From Blasia pusilla (taxonomy: Eukaryota; Marchantiophyta; Marchantiopsida; Blasiales), in NCBI GenBank assembly GCA_050084515.1, contig CM114272.1:1364001-1428000 (forward strand): a stretch of 64,000 nucleotides of DNA, given 5' to 3'. Made by a program: the position numbers and the translations under genes. Under the pieces are notes generated by a model. That model saw nothing but the letters and a program-made list of their open reading frames with translations, searched no databases and was not told the DNA's origin. Positions 22,954 to 34,555 of this stretch are shown piece by piece (position 1 is the first letter of the stretch; every line of letters starts with the position of its first letter).

Positions 22954-24922
22954 CGAATCGACTCGTTGCGGATCGGAGTGGGTACTCGTTGTTGATGATC
23001 CATGATTGTGCCGTCCTCCACTTTAGCGACCTCTTGGCCTGGAGGTTGAAGAGCTCGTCCTCGCTCCCTCCATCCAACACCAAGAAGCAGCTTTGTCACT
23101 CGAGATAGGCGTCGCAAGGAGAACAAAAGTGCAATCTGGTCATAAGTGGCGGCGATTCCACTCGGTACCTCGTCCGCCGGATTTTCGCCCCAAAGTCGTA
23201 ACCAGAGGGCAGATCGGCGATCAAGAGATCCACCGCAACCTCTTCCACCACTCCATTCACCTTCCAAGCGTGCCCGTTTCGTTGGAGCTTCCTTCCTAGC
23301 GTTGTCAATTTTTGATGGCGTTGTCGGCGCTTGAGAATTTGTTCGGCTCATCTAGTAAAGAGGTGGCGAAGGAGGGCGCTTGTCGGGTCGTTGTTTGTCT
23401 GTGTCTTCCCAAGGATGATGGGCTGTATTCTCCTTGGGACAACCGGGCACCTCTCGCTTCCGCTTCTCCCTAGTCAGGGGCGGCTTGTCGGGGTTTCTAT
23501 GACTCGGATTCAGTGGCGTTTTCTTCGCCGAGGACCTGGTCCGACCCTCTCTTCCCTTTCGTCGGGACGATTCCGCCTCTGGCCTCTCATCTTGAGCTCT
23601 CTTTGGGAAGTCTCGGCCTCTGAATTTTCCCTCCCCTCGCCTTGCCTTTGAGACCATTTGTGGATTTGTCTTTGGTTTGTCCGGACCTTGGAAGCCAACT
23701 TTCGGTGTCTCGTGGGCCTATTGCATCTCCTCCGAAGAAGTCTTGAGGCTAGGCGAAAGTGGGGATGTCGTCTTGTCCAGGCTTTGCATCATGAAGCACT
23801 CGTAAGTCCTTATCCGTGATGTCTTGAGTCGTTGAAGTCGAGCCAAATGGGGCAATTCTCCACCTCCCAATCCGACATGTCTTGACCCATCTCCACGTCG
23901 TACATGGAGAATGTCTCGCATCCGGCGGCGAAGCCCACAATTTCAAGGCTACCGGCAATTTTCCCCACGTACTGCGTTCTTACACTTTGGGCGAGGTACC
24001 GAATACCATCCGTTGGGCATCTTTTAGTCGAACATTATCGCCCGTCTGCTCTGTAGATCTCGCTTCTTCTTCGCTTGATCCCGTTTGTTACCCTCTACTT
24101 CTTCGTCAAGCTCTGCACGAGGAGGGCGCAAACCTTGAACATGGTCTTGAATCCGGGGTTCTTGGTTGGCTTGTCCCGGATGTCGTCGAGCCAAACCTCG
24201 TAATCTCGGAACTTTCAAGGTTTGCTTCGGCGGAATGGGCTCTAATCTTCGAGCTCGGCTTGCATACCGTCAAAGACGGACTTCCGATTACCATCAAGCG
24301 CGTCCCGGAGGCGACCATTCGCGTAGCCAATGCGAGATCACTGGATCGGACACACCCGGAGGATGGTATACGCCCTCTTCCGGGCCTCGAGCCCTCGAGA
24401 CTGATTTTCATCATCGTATCCTCTGAACTTCGCTAATCCCGGATAATGCAAAAGCGATGCCACGCGATCGACACTTTCTCCCAATCCGACCATGCGGATC
24501 TTCATCCCTCTTCGGCGCTTGATAATCGCCTTGAGCTCCTTGTAGAACTCGGACCAAGTTCGGGGTTGAGAATGCCTATGTATCGCTGCATCTTGCTCGC
24601 CCGTGTATTTCGTTAGCCGATCGGTCAGCAGCTTGATGAATTTGGGCTCAGAGGCGAGATACCTTCTCCCTCGCTCGAGCTCAGTGTAAGCGCTTTTCTT
24701 CGCGGCTTTGTATCTTCGACCAGCAAAGGATGGTTCTGTGCATCTTGAGAAATAAACTTGTTTGCCCAAGTTTTCTTCTTAATCATAGCACCCTTTGCAA
24801 GCATCGATTGACGAGGCCATCGCCAAGAATCCCCCTGTACTCTCCGGGTGCGTCTAAGCACCTTCCTCACCCGATCGCAGATCCTGGATCCAATGGTGGG
24901 TGACATTCCCCTCGATACAATC

Positions 24923-25569
24923 CTGCACATCCAAACTCAACCCGTCGAGGAAATTACATGGGTTCCGCAACCCGTCGGACTCTGAAGTGGTCGTCACGGC
25001 TTTGAGGGTTGGATTCTAGCAACAAGCTAAATGATGCAACCCGTCGAGTCCGACGGGTTGCATTCTGATTTGCTAATGCCAGGTAAGCAACTCGTCGGAC
25101 TCCGACGGGTTCTTTGGGCTACGCTTTTTTTCGGATGTTTTTAAGATTGCAACTTTCGTCGGACTCCGGCGACTTGTATGATTGAACATAGATTTAACTA
25201 GTTGTTGGCCCAAAGTCGGACTTACGGGTTGCTTTGGGGCAAAAACTTCTAAACCTGCGATCACTTTCGAGCAACTTGCCGAGTCGGCGAGTTGCATTCT
25301 TAAAAACAACCTCACAAGTCGGCTTGTCGAGCAACCCGTTGGACTCGGACGGTTTGCTTTGGGCCAAAAACTAGTTAAATCTATGGACCATCAAACAAGT
25401 CGCCGAGTCGGCGAGTGTCAATCTTAAAAACATTCGGAAAACCGTGCGGTCTAGCAACCCGTCGAGTCGGCGAGTTGCTTTCTGCCCTAAACAAACCTAA
25501 CCCATTCATCAATCGAGCAACTTTCGTCGGGGTCCGGCGAAAGTTGCGAAAATGTTAAAAGATACTTAC
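24923..25569 (-). repeat. Palindrome cluster in intron 2 of copy A
   Basis: About eight palindromes lie in this intron (about 24957, 25036, 25086, 25148, 25272, 25330, 25453, 25517). The one at 25036-25061 is an exact GCAACCCGTCGAGTCCGACG-type palindrome. The one at 25517-25547 has arms GCAACTTTCGTCGG and CCGGCGAAAGTTGC, so its arm sequence has changed on both sides together. Confidence 0.85.
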
Positions 25570-26957
25570 GTGTTCATGGCATGCATTGCCATCTCCACCG
25601 TCGCCATGTGATGAGGGTATGGGTGAAGGATCACGCCTTCATGCAGAAATGTGCCTCAATGAGTTGGGCGCTCCTCCGCAAACTTGGTCTCACGCCATGA
25701 ACACTGTGATTTCCATCCCGGATGAAGAAATGCAGATTCCTCATCCTGAATTCCGTGCCCTCAACTTGACTGAAGTCTGGTCTGCGCATCCTCGAGAATG
25801 TCGAGATTTTCCAAGTCCTCTCGGTAACAGAGCTTGGGTTCCATGCTCGTCGTAAAAGGCTGAACATAGAAGGGAGGAAATCCCACGTAGGATGTTGTCG
25901 CCGATTGTTTTAGCTGCGATGTCCTCGTCGATGTATTTGTGGGCGTATTCCATTGTCCATAATCGGCAGTGGAATCCTCGGGCGTTGTGGCCCTCCATGA
26001 GTGCCATCTGCTTTACCACCGTCGAACCAGGACAAGAGGAATAAGCTACTTTGAAATCCCAATGAATTGCAATTCACATAATCAAAAAATCCGAACCTCT
26101 CTTACCCGCCGAAAATGGAGTCGGTTTCTTGACCAGCTAACTTATTGGGGCAGGGTGGCAAATCGATTGAGAACTCGTCGATCCGATAGAGGTCGATGTC
26201 CTCCGCGGGCTTGGAGTCGAGAATGACCGCTCTCCGGCTTCTTCGCCATGTCCACCATCTCCCCGTTGGCGGTCCTCATGACCTCGTCGTCATCGATTTG
26301 AGCGGTGTTGTTTCCACTATGTTGATTGTGTCCCGGACTTCGTGGGGAAATTTCCCGCATCTTAACACTTGCGGTTGGGCGGGCTGGGCTATCGTCAATG
26401 GCTATCGCTTTTTCCGCCTCGCTTTAGCCAATTCCGCCCTCCTCACCGGCAGCGTCAGGCGCTTCTTTTCTCTTTTAAGTCGGCGATCCTTTTCTTCAAG
26501 GCTGCGGCGTCTCGGCCTCTTCGTTCTGCATTTATCTAGCGCCTCTTGAACACGTCTCTTGAAGCACTTGGTTGTGCATCTCCGCTTCCCTTTCCGCTCC
26601 TCGATTTCTGCTGCCTAATTTCATTCATTTAACGAAGAGTCCTAATGGACTTGGGAGTGAAGCTCCCGGACTTGTTGGCTTGTGTTTTTCTCGTCATTTT
26701 GCGGAAATGCCTCGCGTATGTCCGACAAATCCCTTGATCGATCGCCTTTGCTGATGTCGAGATGGGAGCTCGTCTCGCCTTGATGGTTAGCTCAAATCGT
26801 CCCAATATCGCTCGGTCGAACCGTCTCGCTCTCGTTCCCTCCTATCGACTCGCGATGTGTCGCGCGTGAAATGCCCTTTCGATCGATTTCTGTAGAGAGA
26901 GAGTGAGTGAGGAATGAAGATCGCGAAATGAGAAACCGGAAATGAGCGACTTGTGCC

Positions 26958-26967
26958 CTATTTATAC
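26958..26967 (-). promoter_or_regulatory. TATA box of gene copy A
   Basis: On the minus strand this reads GTATAAATAG, a good plant TATA box, about 260 bp upstream of the ATG at 26696. Copy B has a TATA box about 220 bp before its ATG, and palindrome clusters lie just upstream in both. Confidence 0.65.
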
Positions 26968-27050
26968 TTTTCTAGCCGTTGGGCTGACCCGTTGGGTCGT
27001 CGTCCTTTCGGCGACGTGCGAATATTTACGGAAGTCGGGCGTGAAAAATC

Positions 27051-27700
27051 GCAACCCGCCGGAGTCCGGCAGGTTGCGCTCTCCGCCATCTGGTGCGTCG
27101 CCCGCGTCGCGCGAGCAACCCGTCGAGCCCGGCGGGTTGAGCGCCTCCCGTCGTCTTCGGAAAAGAACGCGAGGTACCCGCGCAACCCATCGGAGACCGA
27201 CATGTTGCGCGCCTCCGCCATCCTGCGAACGTCGCCACGTGCGCGAGCAACCCGTTGGAGACCGACGGGTTGAGCGCCTCCGTCGTCTTTGAAAACAACG
27301 TGAGGTACCAGCGCCGCCGTCGGAGACCGACATGTTGCGCGCCTCCGCCCGTGTTTGGGGCGGGAAGGGCGTATTTTGGGCAATCCGTCGGAGAATGTTG
27401 GATTGCATGCTTCCCTCATCAAGGGTTAGGAACGATGGCTTCCCGTGCAAGTCGTCGGAGTTTGGCTGGCTGCACCACAAGGCGACGCCCTTGCGCAACC
27501 CGTTGGACGGCGGCGGGTTGCACGCCTCGCCGTCTTTGGGCTCAAAGCGAGGCACCGCGAACTCGTCGAAAGCAGGCGGTTTGCGCCTCCGACATCTTGA
27601 GCAAGAAGGAGCGGTATCGGCAAGTCGTCGGAGAAGCGGCGGGTTGCTCCCCGACAATGTTTAGCGAGCGTGCAACCCGTCCGATGCCGGACGGGTTTGC
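27051..27700 (-). repeat. Palindrome cluster upstream of gene copy A
   Basis: Copies of the GCAACCC...GGGTTGC palindrome occur at about 27051, 27114, 27181, 27246, 27494 and 27672, with degenerate ones between. The stretch is GC-rich and lies directly upstream of the TATA box. The overlapping long frames on both strands (rich in Arg, Ala, Pro) are by-products of the repeats. Confidence 0.85.
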
Positions 27701-28122
27701 GAGGCCGTAAGCTTCGGGTAATTTCTGAGTTACGAACTCCGACGGGTTCAAGTGATCGCAACCCTCTGCTTCCCAAATCGGTAACATATTGCAACACAAT
27801 TGAATGTGTTTGGTGGATCCATTGTGTCGAGACAATCTCCCCACGAATTCATCTTGGCAGAAAAAATCTGGGAGTATCACATTTCCTATTCACTATAAAT
27901 TAAATATTCTCATTCTCATTCTCATTCTCACCCTCCTCCCGTAGGAATCTTCTTGGAATGGATAATTATGTTAAGCTCACTTGTGGCGTCATTTGGCGGC
28001 CCTTCCTCAATCAAAATCATTCGATCCCAAGCTCGTGAGTCTTTCCTAGAGTAGATGAAAATTTTCTGTCTATTCGATTTCTTCTTCAAATTGGAACCAT
28101 CTTTGTATCCAAAGATGTTAGG
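27701..28122. other. Junction spacer between the two head-to-head regions
   Basis: No gene is supported here. A CATTCT hexamer repeat lies at about 27908-27930. Confidence 0.5.
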
Positions 28123-31100
28123 GTGGAAAATACGGAAGACATAATAGGTGAGACGGTCCAGCCGATGACCTCGGACCGTAAAGTATGGAATCTCCTACCT
28201 CTACCAAATGGTCAATCTGAGTTTACGGCTGCCCCCGAATTGTCTGTTTCCCAAGTAGGCGGTCTAGAATTTCCTAGTGCTCCAGCTCTCGTTTGCAACT
28301 CAAGCTCTGCAGGAGATCCGGCCGACTCAACTTTGCACACTCGTAACAATGTTGTTCTTTCAAGAGATTCGGATGTTATCAACCTCGGTGATCTTCGGAC
28401 ACCAACCGGGCCTGTGTCCGCCTACTCGTTCCTCTTGCAGTATCGGCAATAGTTTGCTTTCGTCTCGCCCTTGAAAATGTTCAAGCATATTCTTGTCATT
28501 CGAGCCGCCCGTCGATGGTAATTGCATTTTTGAGTTGCCTCCACTTGCTTTGCTCTGCTCAAAAGAAGGATGGAGGACGCTGAAGGGTATGGGCGAGAAA
28601 GTCTGATTGTCATCGATAGTGCAGGCTTCAACGGACGGTGCTTCCATCCCAGATGGTCCTTGGATTGTCTCCGCCGCCAATGCGTGGGAGCCTTGGAGTG
28701 TAGAAGTCCAGCATGCCCTTATCTAACGGGCGAGTCAATCGTCATAATTCCCCCAAGAATCCGAAACTCCATACAGGTGGGTGCCACAATACGCGGGAGG
28801 CCATCGATGTCCTCATTGTCGGGCATCGCCCTTCTCACGTTGGGCGTGTCCTGCATACATATTTTTCATTGTCCATGACTTGGGCTCCACGTCCGAGTAT
28901 ACAAGGCTGGCGGTTCATGTTGGCTCCACACTCATCCTGACCGATGCAATTCAAAGACACATCAAGGAGGATGTGGCGAAGAAAGTAGCCGAGGTCTTGA
29001 AACTCTCGGGTTCAAAGCCCGGATGATCAAGCTTCAGAACGGCATCACAAATTTGTGAACAATTGCTTGGAATCCTGGACAAGGCGAGATCCGCGGTTGA
29101 GGAGAAACAAATCTGGGAAAATCTCGCATTTTCGCTGATCTGAATGCTTCCGAATTTCTTTGCGTCGGATACAAGTTACGGATGGAAAGATGGCGAAATG
29201 GAAGGAATCAAGGCCAACTCGATTTCCATTCATTCAGAGATGGCGGTTCATGGGCCAGGAGGCGAGGGATCGGGGCCTATGTCTTCAAAATGTCAACCAC
29301 AGTCCGTCGAGTGGCCTCGATCTTATAGATCGAATGAGGAAGGGAAGATCTTTACGGAGTGGTCGGCTTTGATATTTGCTCTGAGTCTGAATGGATGGTT
29401 GACGATGGGTGCTCACGTTTATGACCATGTGGAGAAGGACTCAAAACTATATTTGTGTGTGAAGTAAAAGCGAGGAAGATGTTGGCGGTTTGAAGATGTC
29501 TTTGGTTACTCTTATTGGAGGTGGTGAAGAAAAAAAAAAAGGCCACCTCCGGAAATTTATGGGTTCATGGCGGACAATGCACAACCTGGGTGGATTGCTA
29601 TCCGGGGAAGTGTTCAGGGTGGAGAGGTTCAACCTGAGAGGAAAGGTCGGATGCTTTCCATTGATCTGTGACCAGTACACCAAATCTTGCATCAAGGAGA
29701 ATAAGAGGTTGAGCATGTCACTCTACTCCAACGGTGCAAGGCACAAAACCTTGAAGCAGATCCTTCGCCGGGAAGAACTTCATGGGTGGTGGAGGAAGCG
29801 TGCGATTGAGGGGAAGTACAAAGAGTTGTGCTCTTGGTTGAGTTGGTGGTATTATGTCCGTATGAGACAATGGGGAAACTTCATGCGGCGGTGAGTTCAC
29901 TATTTTGTCTTGTCAAGCTCACGCTGAGAATTGTTTGTAAAGTTGTAGCTCAGGGTGAAGCGTGGGAATTATATGGATTTTGCGAAACCGACGGGTTGCC
30001 CAAGGTGCAACCGCGGAAAACGGGTTGCATCCGGATGTTTGTGTGTCCCGGTTGTGCAACCATTCGGGACCCGGCAGGTCAAGTCGTTCATGGGATGCCT
30101 CCGCCTTGCAACCCATCAAGTTACGGGTTTTGAGGTGGGTTTAAGGTTACAACACGTTAAGGACCAGGCGGGTCGCAGAGTCGTTCATGGGATGCCTCGG
30201 GCCTGCAACCCGCCTGGTTCCGACTAGTCGCTTATTTCTTTGACTCTGGGTTATTTTCGTTCCTTCTAACATTGCCGTCGTTGCGAGGGATTGAAGCGTT
30301 CATGAAAATGTCCTGCCCCAACACAAGTGGAGCGAAAGTGTTCATTCCTCTTGAGGTCGTCATAAGCATGCCAACGAATTTCACTTGTGGAGGCATGCCA
30401 ACAAGACAGGCAAGAGCAATGCTGATGCAAGCATCCCATATCTTCCTCACAAAGGCATAACAAAAGGAAAAGGGCCGTCGATCTACGAGCGGCCTGTGAG
30501 ATCTGGTGATGAAAAATTTTATGTCGAAGCCTTCAACCGGTCGTAGCTGGAACTCCACTCGAGCAAGACGTACACATTGGTGGGATATTGGTGGGCGGGT
30601 TTCAAGGCGTCCCATGAGATGGTGGTAAGCGGTCGAAGCGAGACTCGTGGAGACCGGATAAGTATCTTGACTTGGCAAGTGAAGAGGCAACATCGAGAAC
30701 GAATCCGTTGATTGATTTGGATGAGGAAATTACACCGCCAGGTATTCGGGGACCCCGGACCCGTCCCAAACCGTGATGGAGTTACTTCTCCAAAATCAGT
30801 GAATGTTTTATTTCAAAAGCCCTCCGTTCTTTGGAAGTTCGCAACATCGTGTCACTCGGGTGGTTCAACAATATGGGATTCCGATAATGGAGGTGGATTG
30901 CAACCTAAACGGTGGCATATATCTCGGAGCAACCAGGCGTGGACCCACTTGCAGGGCAGGATTTGATGGCATTAGGAGAGCATGCGGCACTTTCCTAAAT
31001 AAGAATGTGCAATAAGGGGCGACCTCTCTGGGTTTTGGGGACTCAAAACCTTTGATCGTTCACGAGGACCGGGGATCAATTGAAGTACTTCTTTACCCAA

Positions 31101-31470
31101 ATGAATCTTGCGCTTTCGGAAGTCTTATCCGGCTGCCATTGGAGCTCGGGAATACCCCACGATTTGGCCCATCATCAGAGGCACGAATCGCACTCAAGAC
31201 AAAGTGGACAATCTTACAAGTGCCGATTTCAGACTCGTGAGACAGGGGAAGTTCGGAGCATGTTCGTGACTGAGACCTTCGCATTTCGTATTCAACCCAA
31301 GATTGATGTCAACATGTACCCGGAGAAGGTGGATAATCTCAATCCATTATTTCTGTTTGAGTCTAGAAATGGGGTGAAGAGAAACAGAATATGCAGGCAA
31401 CGGTGTTGTTTTAATTGCATCAGCTCGGGAGGAGGCAAAAATGGAGATCATCGCCATTTAAAGATGTCTT
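28123..31470 (+). pseudogene. Decayed coding region of unknown function upstream of gene copy B
   Basis: Several plus-strand frames look like ordinary protein but are broken up. They are 28123-28452 (starts MENTEDIIGETVQPMTSDRK), 28860-29026 (EYTRLAVHVGSTLILTDAIQ, then KKVAEVLKLSGSKPG), 29144-29467 (SALIFALSLNGWLTMGAHVY), 29490-29894, and 30712-31020 (QYGIPIMEVDCNLNGGIYLG). A good donor (GCGGCG then GTGAGT) is at 29890, and a palindrome cluster follows at 29985-30230, as in the introns of copy B. No family was recognised. It may be an upstream gene of the same repeated unit. Boundaries are approximate. Confidence 0.35.
29985..30230 (+). repeat. Small palindrome cluster
   Basis: Degenerate GCAACC...GGGTTGC palindromes lie at about 29985-30030, 30108-30132 and 30205-30228, interspersed with GGGATGCCTC(C/G) repeats (TCGTTCATGGGATGCCTC occurs twice, near 30085 and 30181). 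Confidence 0.7.
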
Positions 31471-32109
31471 GAGTGGCAATGGAATAGGAAGGATGTAAAA
31501 TGAACTACATTGTAAATTCAAGTGTCACATGGTGGGTGTATGTGGTGCACATTTGTTGCTTTCCCACATGTTCATGTGATGACTTTGTCCAAAGAGAGAC
31601 AAGTGGCAAAAGGTATTTCCCTTGTAAGCACATGTACTATGTGTTCTGGTAGTTTTAAGAGAGTCGGAGGTAGGAGTAGGAATCCACCAACCAATTCTGG
31701 AAGTATTTTAAACAAACCACTTTGAGGTTGCAAAATGAGGTTTTAGATTGTACTTTTATTTTTCCTCAACCTTCACTTTGAGCTTGAACTCTATTCAGCC
31801 CGGAGCAAATGATAGATTTTTTCCAGACCTTGGATGGAAAAAGTGATTGGTTCCACACTTATGATTCCATTGATTTTTCAGTTTTCTAAATTTTGTGCAA
31901 TTTGCAACACGTCGGACTCTGTGGGTTGCCAAAATATGGAAGAGGAAAAAAAAATTGTGGGATTGTTTAATAAATGAACAAAATAGTGCAAAAATATTCA
32001 CACAAAAAGTTTCCTCTCTTCAACCCAACGGAAACTCTCTTCAAAAAAAGTATCTATTCTGTTGAAGGTAGTTTCTCTCTCCTCTCCTCTCTTCCTCTCT
32101 TCCTCTTCC

Positions 32110-32520
32110 TCTTACTTACACACCTCGTCGGAATGCGACGAGTTGCAAGATGAACTAGGTAGTCCTGATTCTGTGCAACTTGTCGGAGTCCGACGAGGCT
32201 GAATCGTCTTTGTGCACACCCCGAGAGTGAGACGGGTTGTATGGGATCCGCCGGAGGGAGCCCATGCAACTTGTCGGGTCCGACTGAGGAAGTGGGAAAG
32301 ATGAATGACCCACGTGCATCCCGTCGAGTTTGATGGGTTGCACGGGACCCAAGATGGACGGACCTCGTGCAACCCATTGGGGTCCAACCGATTTGCAGGT
32401 GAGCTGGGAAGGATGACCCCATGCAACCCGTCGAGTCCGGACTGGTTGCACGCGGTCCCGCCGACCGCCCAAGCGTTGCGAATCAACCTCTTGAAGCTGA
32501 CGACGGGTTGCACCACGGAT
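32110..32520 (+). repeat. Palindrome cluster upstream of gene copy B
   Basis: Palindromes lie at about 32128, 32173, 32305, 32371 and 32423, with a degenerate one near 32490. They are just upstream of the TATA box, the same relative place as the 27.05-27.70 kb cluster of copy A. Confidence 0.8.
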
Positions 32521-32611
32521 TGCAAGCGACCATGCATACCATGCATTGTAATGCTCTACCGTCGACAACCAGTTTTCCGTTGTACACCAACGGTCGAGTC
32601 CAACGCCAAAG

Positions 32612-32619
32612 TATATAAG
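32612..32619 (+). promoter_or_regulatory. TATA box of gene copy B
   Basis: TATATAAG lies about 220 bp before the ATG at 32840. It matches in position the TATA box of copy A. Confidence 0.65.
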
Positions 32620-34082
32620 GACCAGTTGAGGCTTTTCACTTTTCCATTCTACACTTTTCCACGTTGTTTTCAACTCCCGGTTCACACGACTAAATTTGAC
32701 TTTCTAGTTACTCGGACATTTAGACCGTTGCTTGTTGTTGCTTCATTTAGGGGCTAAAACAATTAGTGATGACGGTTCGAGTTGAATGGATCTTTTCAGT
32801 TCTTGGCGCAAGAACCTTCGATTCTAGGCTTATTTCAAGATGACTAAAGAAAAAAAAAAAGCCAAGCCAGCAATATCGGGACCTTCTCGCACAAGTCCGG
32901 CAAAACCCCGTCTTCTATCACACGACGCACGCCCGCAGATGTAAGGCGAGAGAAAATTGAGCACCGCGAGCGGGAAACCAAAATAAGGAAGCAGGAAATG
33001 TTGGCGAAACTAGCTCTACAGAAGCTTGCAAAGCAAGAGGAGAAGCGAGAAGAAAAATTTCTTGCGGATGCGGAAAAGGCCGAGAAGAAACGAATGGAGA
33101 CAGAGATCAAGCAGAAGAAGAGGCAGGACGCGGCCTTTCGAAAGGCTGAGTTGGCAACAGCCAAGAAGGAAAAGGAAATTGGTGTACAAGAAGAACCCTC
33201 CCAGCGACCCACCAAGAGTGTGGAAATGGAGGATGTGTCATCCATGAGGTTGAGTGGTCCAATGCATGAGACCAACACCAACGAGCTTCTAGCGACCAAC
33301 AAGGATAATGATGAACCCCGACTGTCGAGATCATGGACATATCGAAAGGAGAAGGAGAAGAGTCTTCTGGATCTCAGAAGCCTATTGAAGAATCCTATCT
33401 CTTTGAAATTGAAGAGTTTCCTGTAGACTTGCCGGATGAGGCTTCAGAGCAGCTTGTTGTACTTGACACGGACCCAATTTTCAAGCAGGTAAGCATTGTT
33501 CTACAGTTCTCTCCGTAGTGTATTAGTGTCAGTCGTTTGGAAAATTTGATCTGATAGTGTGACATTCACGCAAGTAGTGAAGCAGATGGTTTTGGTGGAT
33601 GGCATGAATGTCCAAAGGATTCCTCTTTGCTGACTCCAAACGATGGAATCGAGAAATCCAATCAGAGGAAGACATTGACAAGTTGAAGTAGTCCGTGGCA
33701 ACAACTTCATATGTTGATAGCTTCCCACCCTTCTATGTTCAAATGATGAGCATGGAACCCAATCTTTGATAACGGAGGAAGACCTGGAGAGTCTCGATGC
33801 CTTTTGAGGCAAAGGGAGTGGCGGAAACCAGTACAAATGGATGCAAAACTTGTAATTTTTCATCCGGGATGGCAACTAGTGATTCAAGGCGTGGTCGCAG
33901 TTTGCGACCAAGCGTCCAAACTCCCTTGAGGCTCATACGTGTGAGGGTAGTGGTCCTCCATCCTACCCAAATCACATGGGCGGTGGAAGTAGCCAGCACT
34001 CCATGAACACGTAGTATCCTAAATCAAAATAAACCCGTTTCAACGCGTCGGACTCAAGAATCAAGTCATAATTAACAATAGT

Positions 34083-34555
34083 TGCAACCCGTTGGAAGGC
34101 GACGGTTGCAAGAGGAAGAACCGCTAAGCGTATTTGCAGCTCCTTTTGGCCCTCTATTGAACTGGAAACCCGTCGAGTCCGACGGGATGCGATTCAGGAG
34201 AGGCATGGTTTGAGTGGCGATCATGCAACCCGTCGAACTCCGACGGGTTGCATGATCTTCTGATGAGTCTTGCTTGGGTTTTTTGTGCAACCTAAGGGGT
34301 CTCGATGGATTGCAAAGCCATTTAGACCTAGACCATCCGTAAAGCACGATCCAACTCGTTGGACTCCGGCGGGTTGGAAACAACTCAAACGAGGATGTTT
34401 CCAATGGCATATGCAACCCGTCAAAGTCCGCGGGTTGAGGACCAATCAAACTTAGCTATGTAAGTTCCCAATTTGTGCAACCCATCGGGCTCCAACGGTC
34501 AACGGGTCGTCACGAAGCAGGATTTCTTGCAACCCGTCGGACTCGGCGGGTTGCA
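34083..34555 (+). repeat. Palindrome cluster in intron 2 of copy B
   Basis: Eight palindromes lie at about 34083, 34168, 34219, 34287, 34350, 34412, 34476 and 34529. The one at 34219-34257 has 17-bp perfect arms (GATCATGCAACCCGTCG and its complement) around a 5-base loop, so pairing extends outside the repeat core. Confidence 0.88.

Larger units (their letters stand above)
21969..26696 (-). pseudogene. Copy A of a repeated intron-bearing gene with a methyltransferase-like C-terminus
   Basis: Start ATG is at 26696 (MTRKTQANKSGSFTPKS). Exon 1 is rich in Lys, Arg and Glu (about 26550-26400) and ends in ETDSIFGG at a GTAAGA donor near 26103. Exon 2 starts near 26006 and holds MEGHNARGFHCRLWTMEYAH; it ends at 25570 (GTAAGT donor). 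Intron 24923-25569 is filled with palindromes. Exon 3 starts at 24922 and includes KKKTWANKFISQDA and FYKELKAIIKRRR. Further blocks are NPGFKTMFKVCALL (about 24160), FSMYDVEMGQDMSDWEVENC (about 23900), DLLIADLPSG (about 23205) and EDELFNL (about 23060). A second palindrome-filled intron is 22476-22953. The last exon (22475 down) has LIELCSRPGDLVFDLVGLSG and a Pro-rich tail. The order IV-like DLPSG then I-like motif resembles beta-class N4/N6 amino-methyltransferases. Stops and frameshifts are present, so the copy is broken. Function is inferred from motifs only. Confidence 0.62.

Noticed and set aside
23882-24436. Plus-strand frame of 184 codons
   Set aside because: It is antisense to gene copy A, whose minus-strand blocks have clear counterparts in copy B.
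26953-27710. Overlapping Arg/Ala/Pro-rich frames on both strands up to 231 codons
   Set aside because: They are by-products of the GC-rich palindrome cluster upstream of gene copy A; open on both strands and without domain features.
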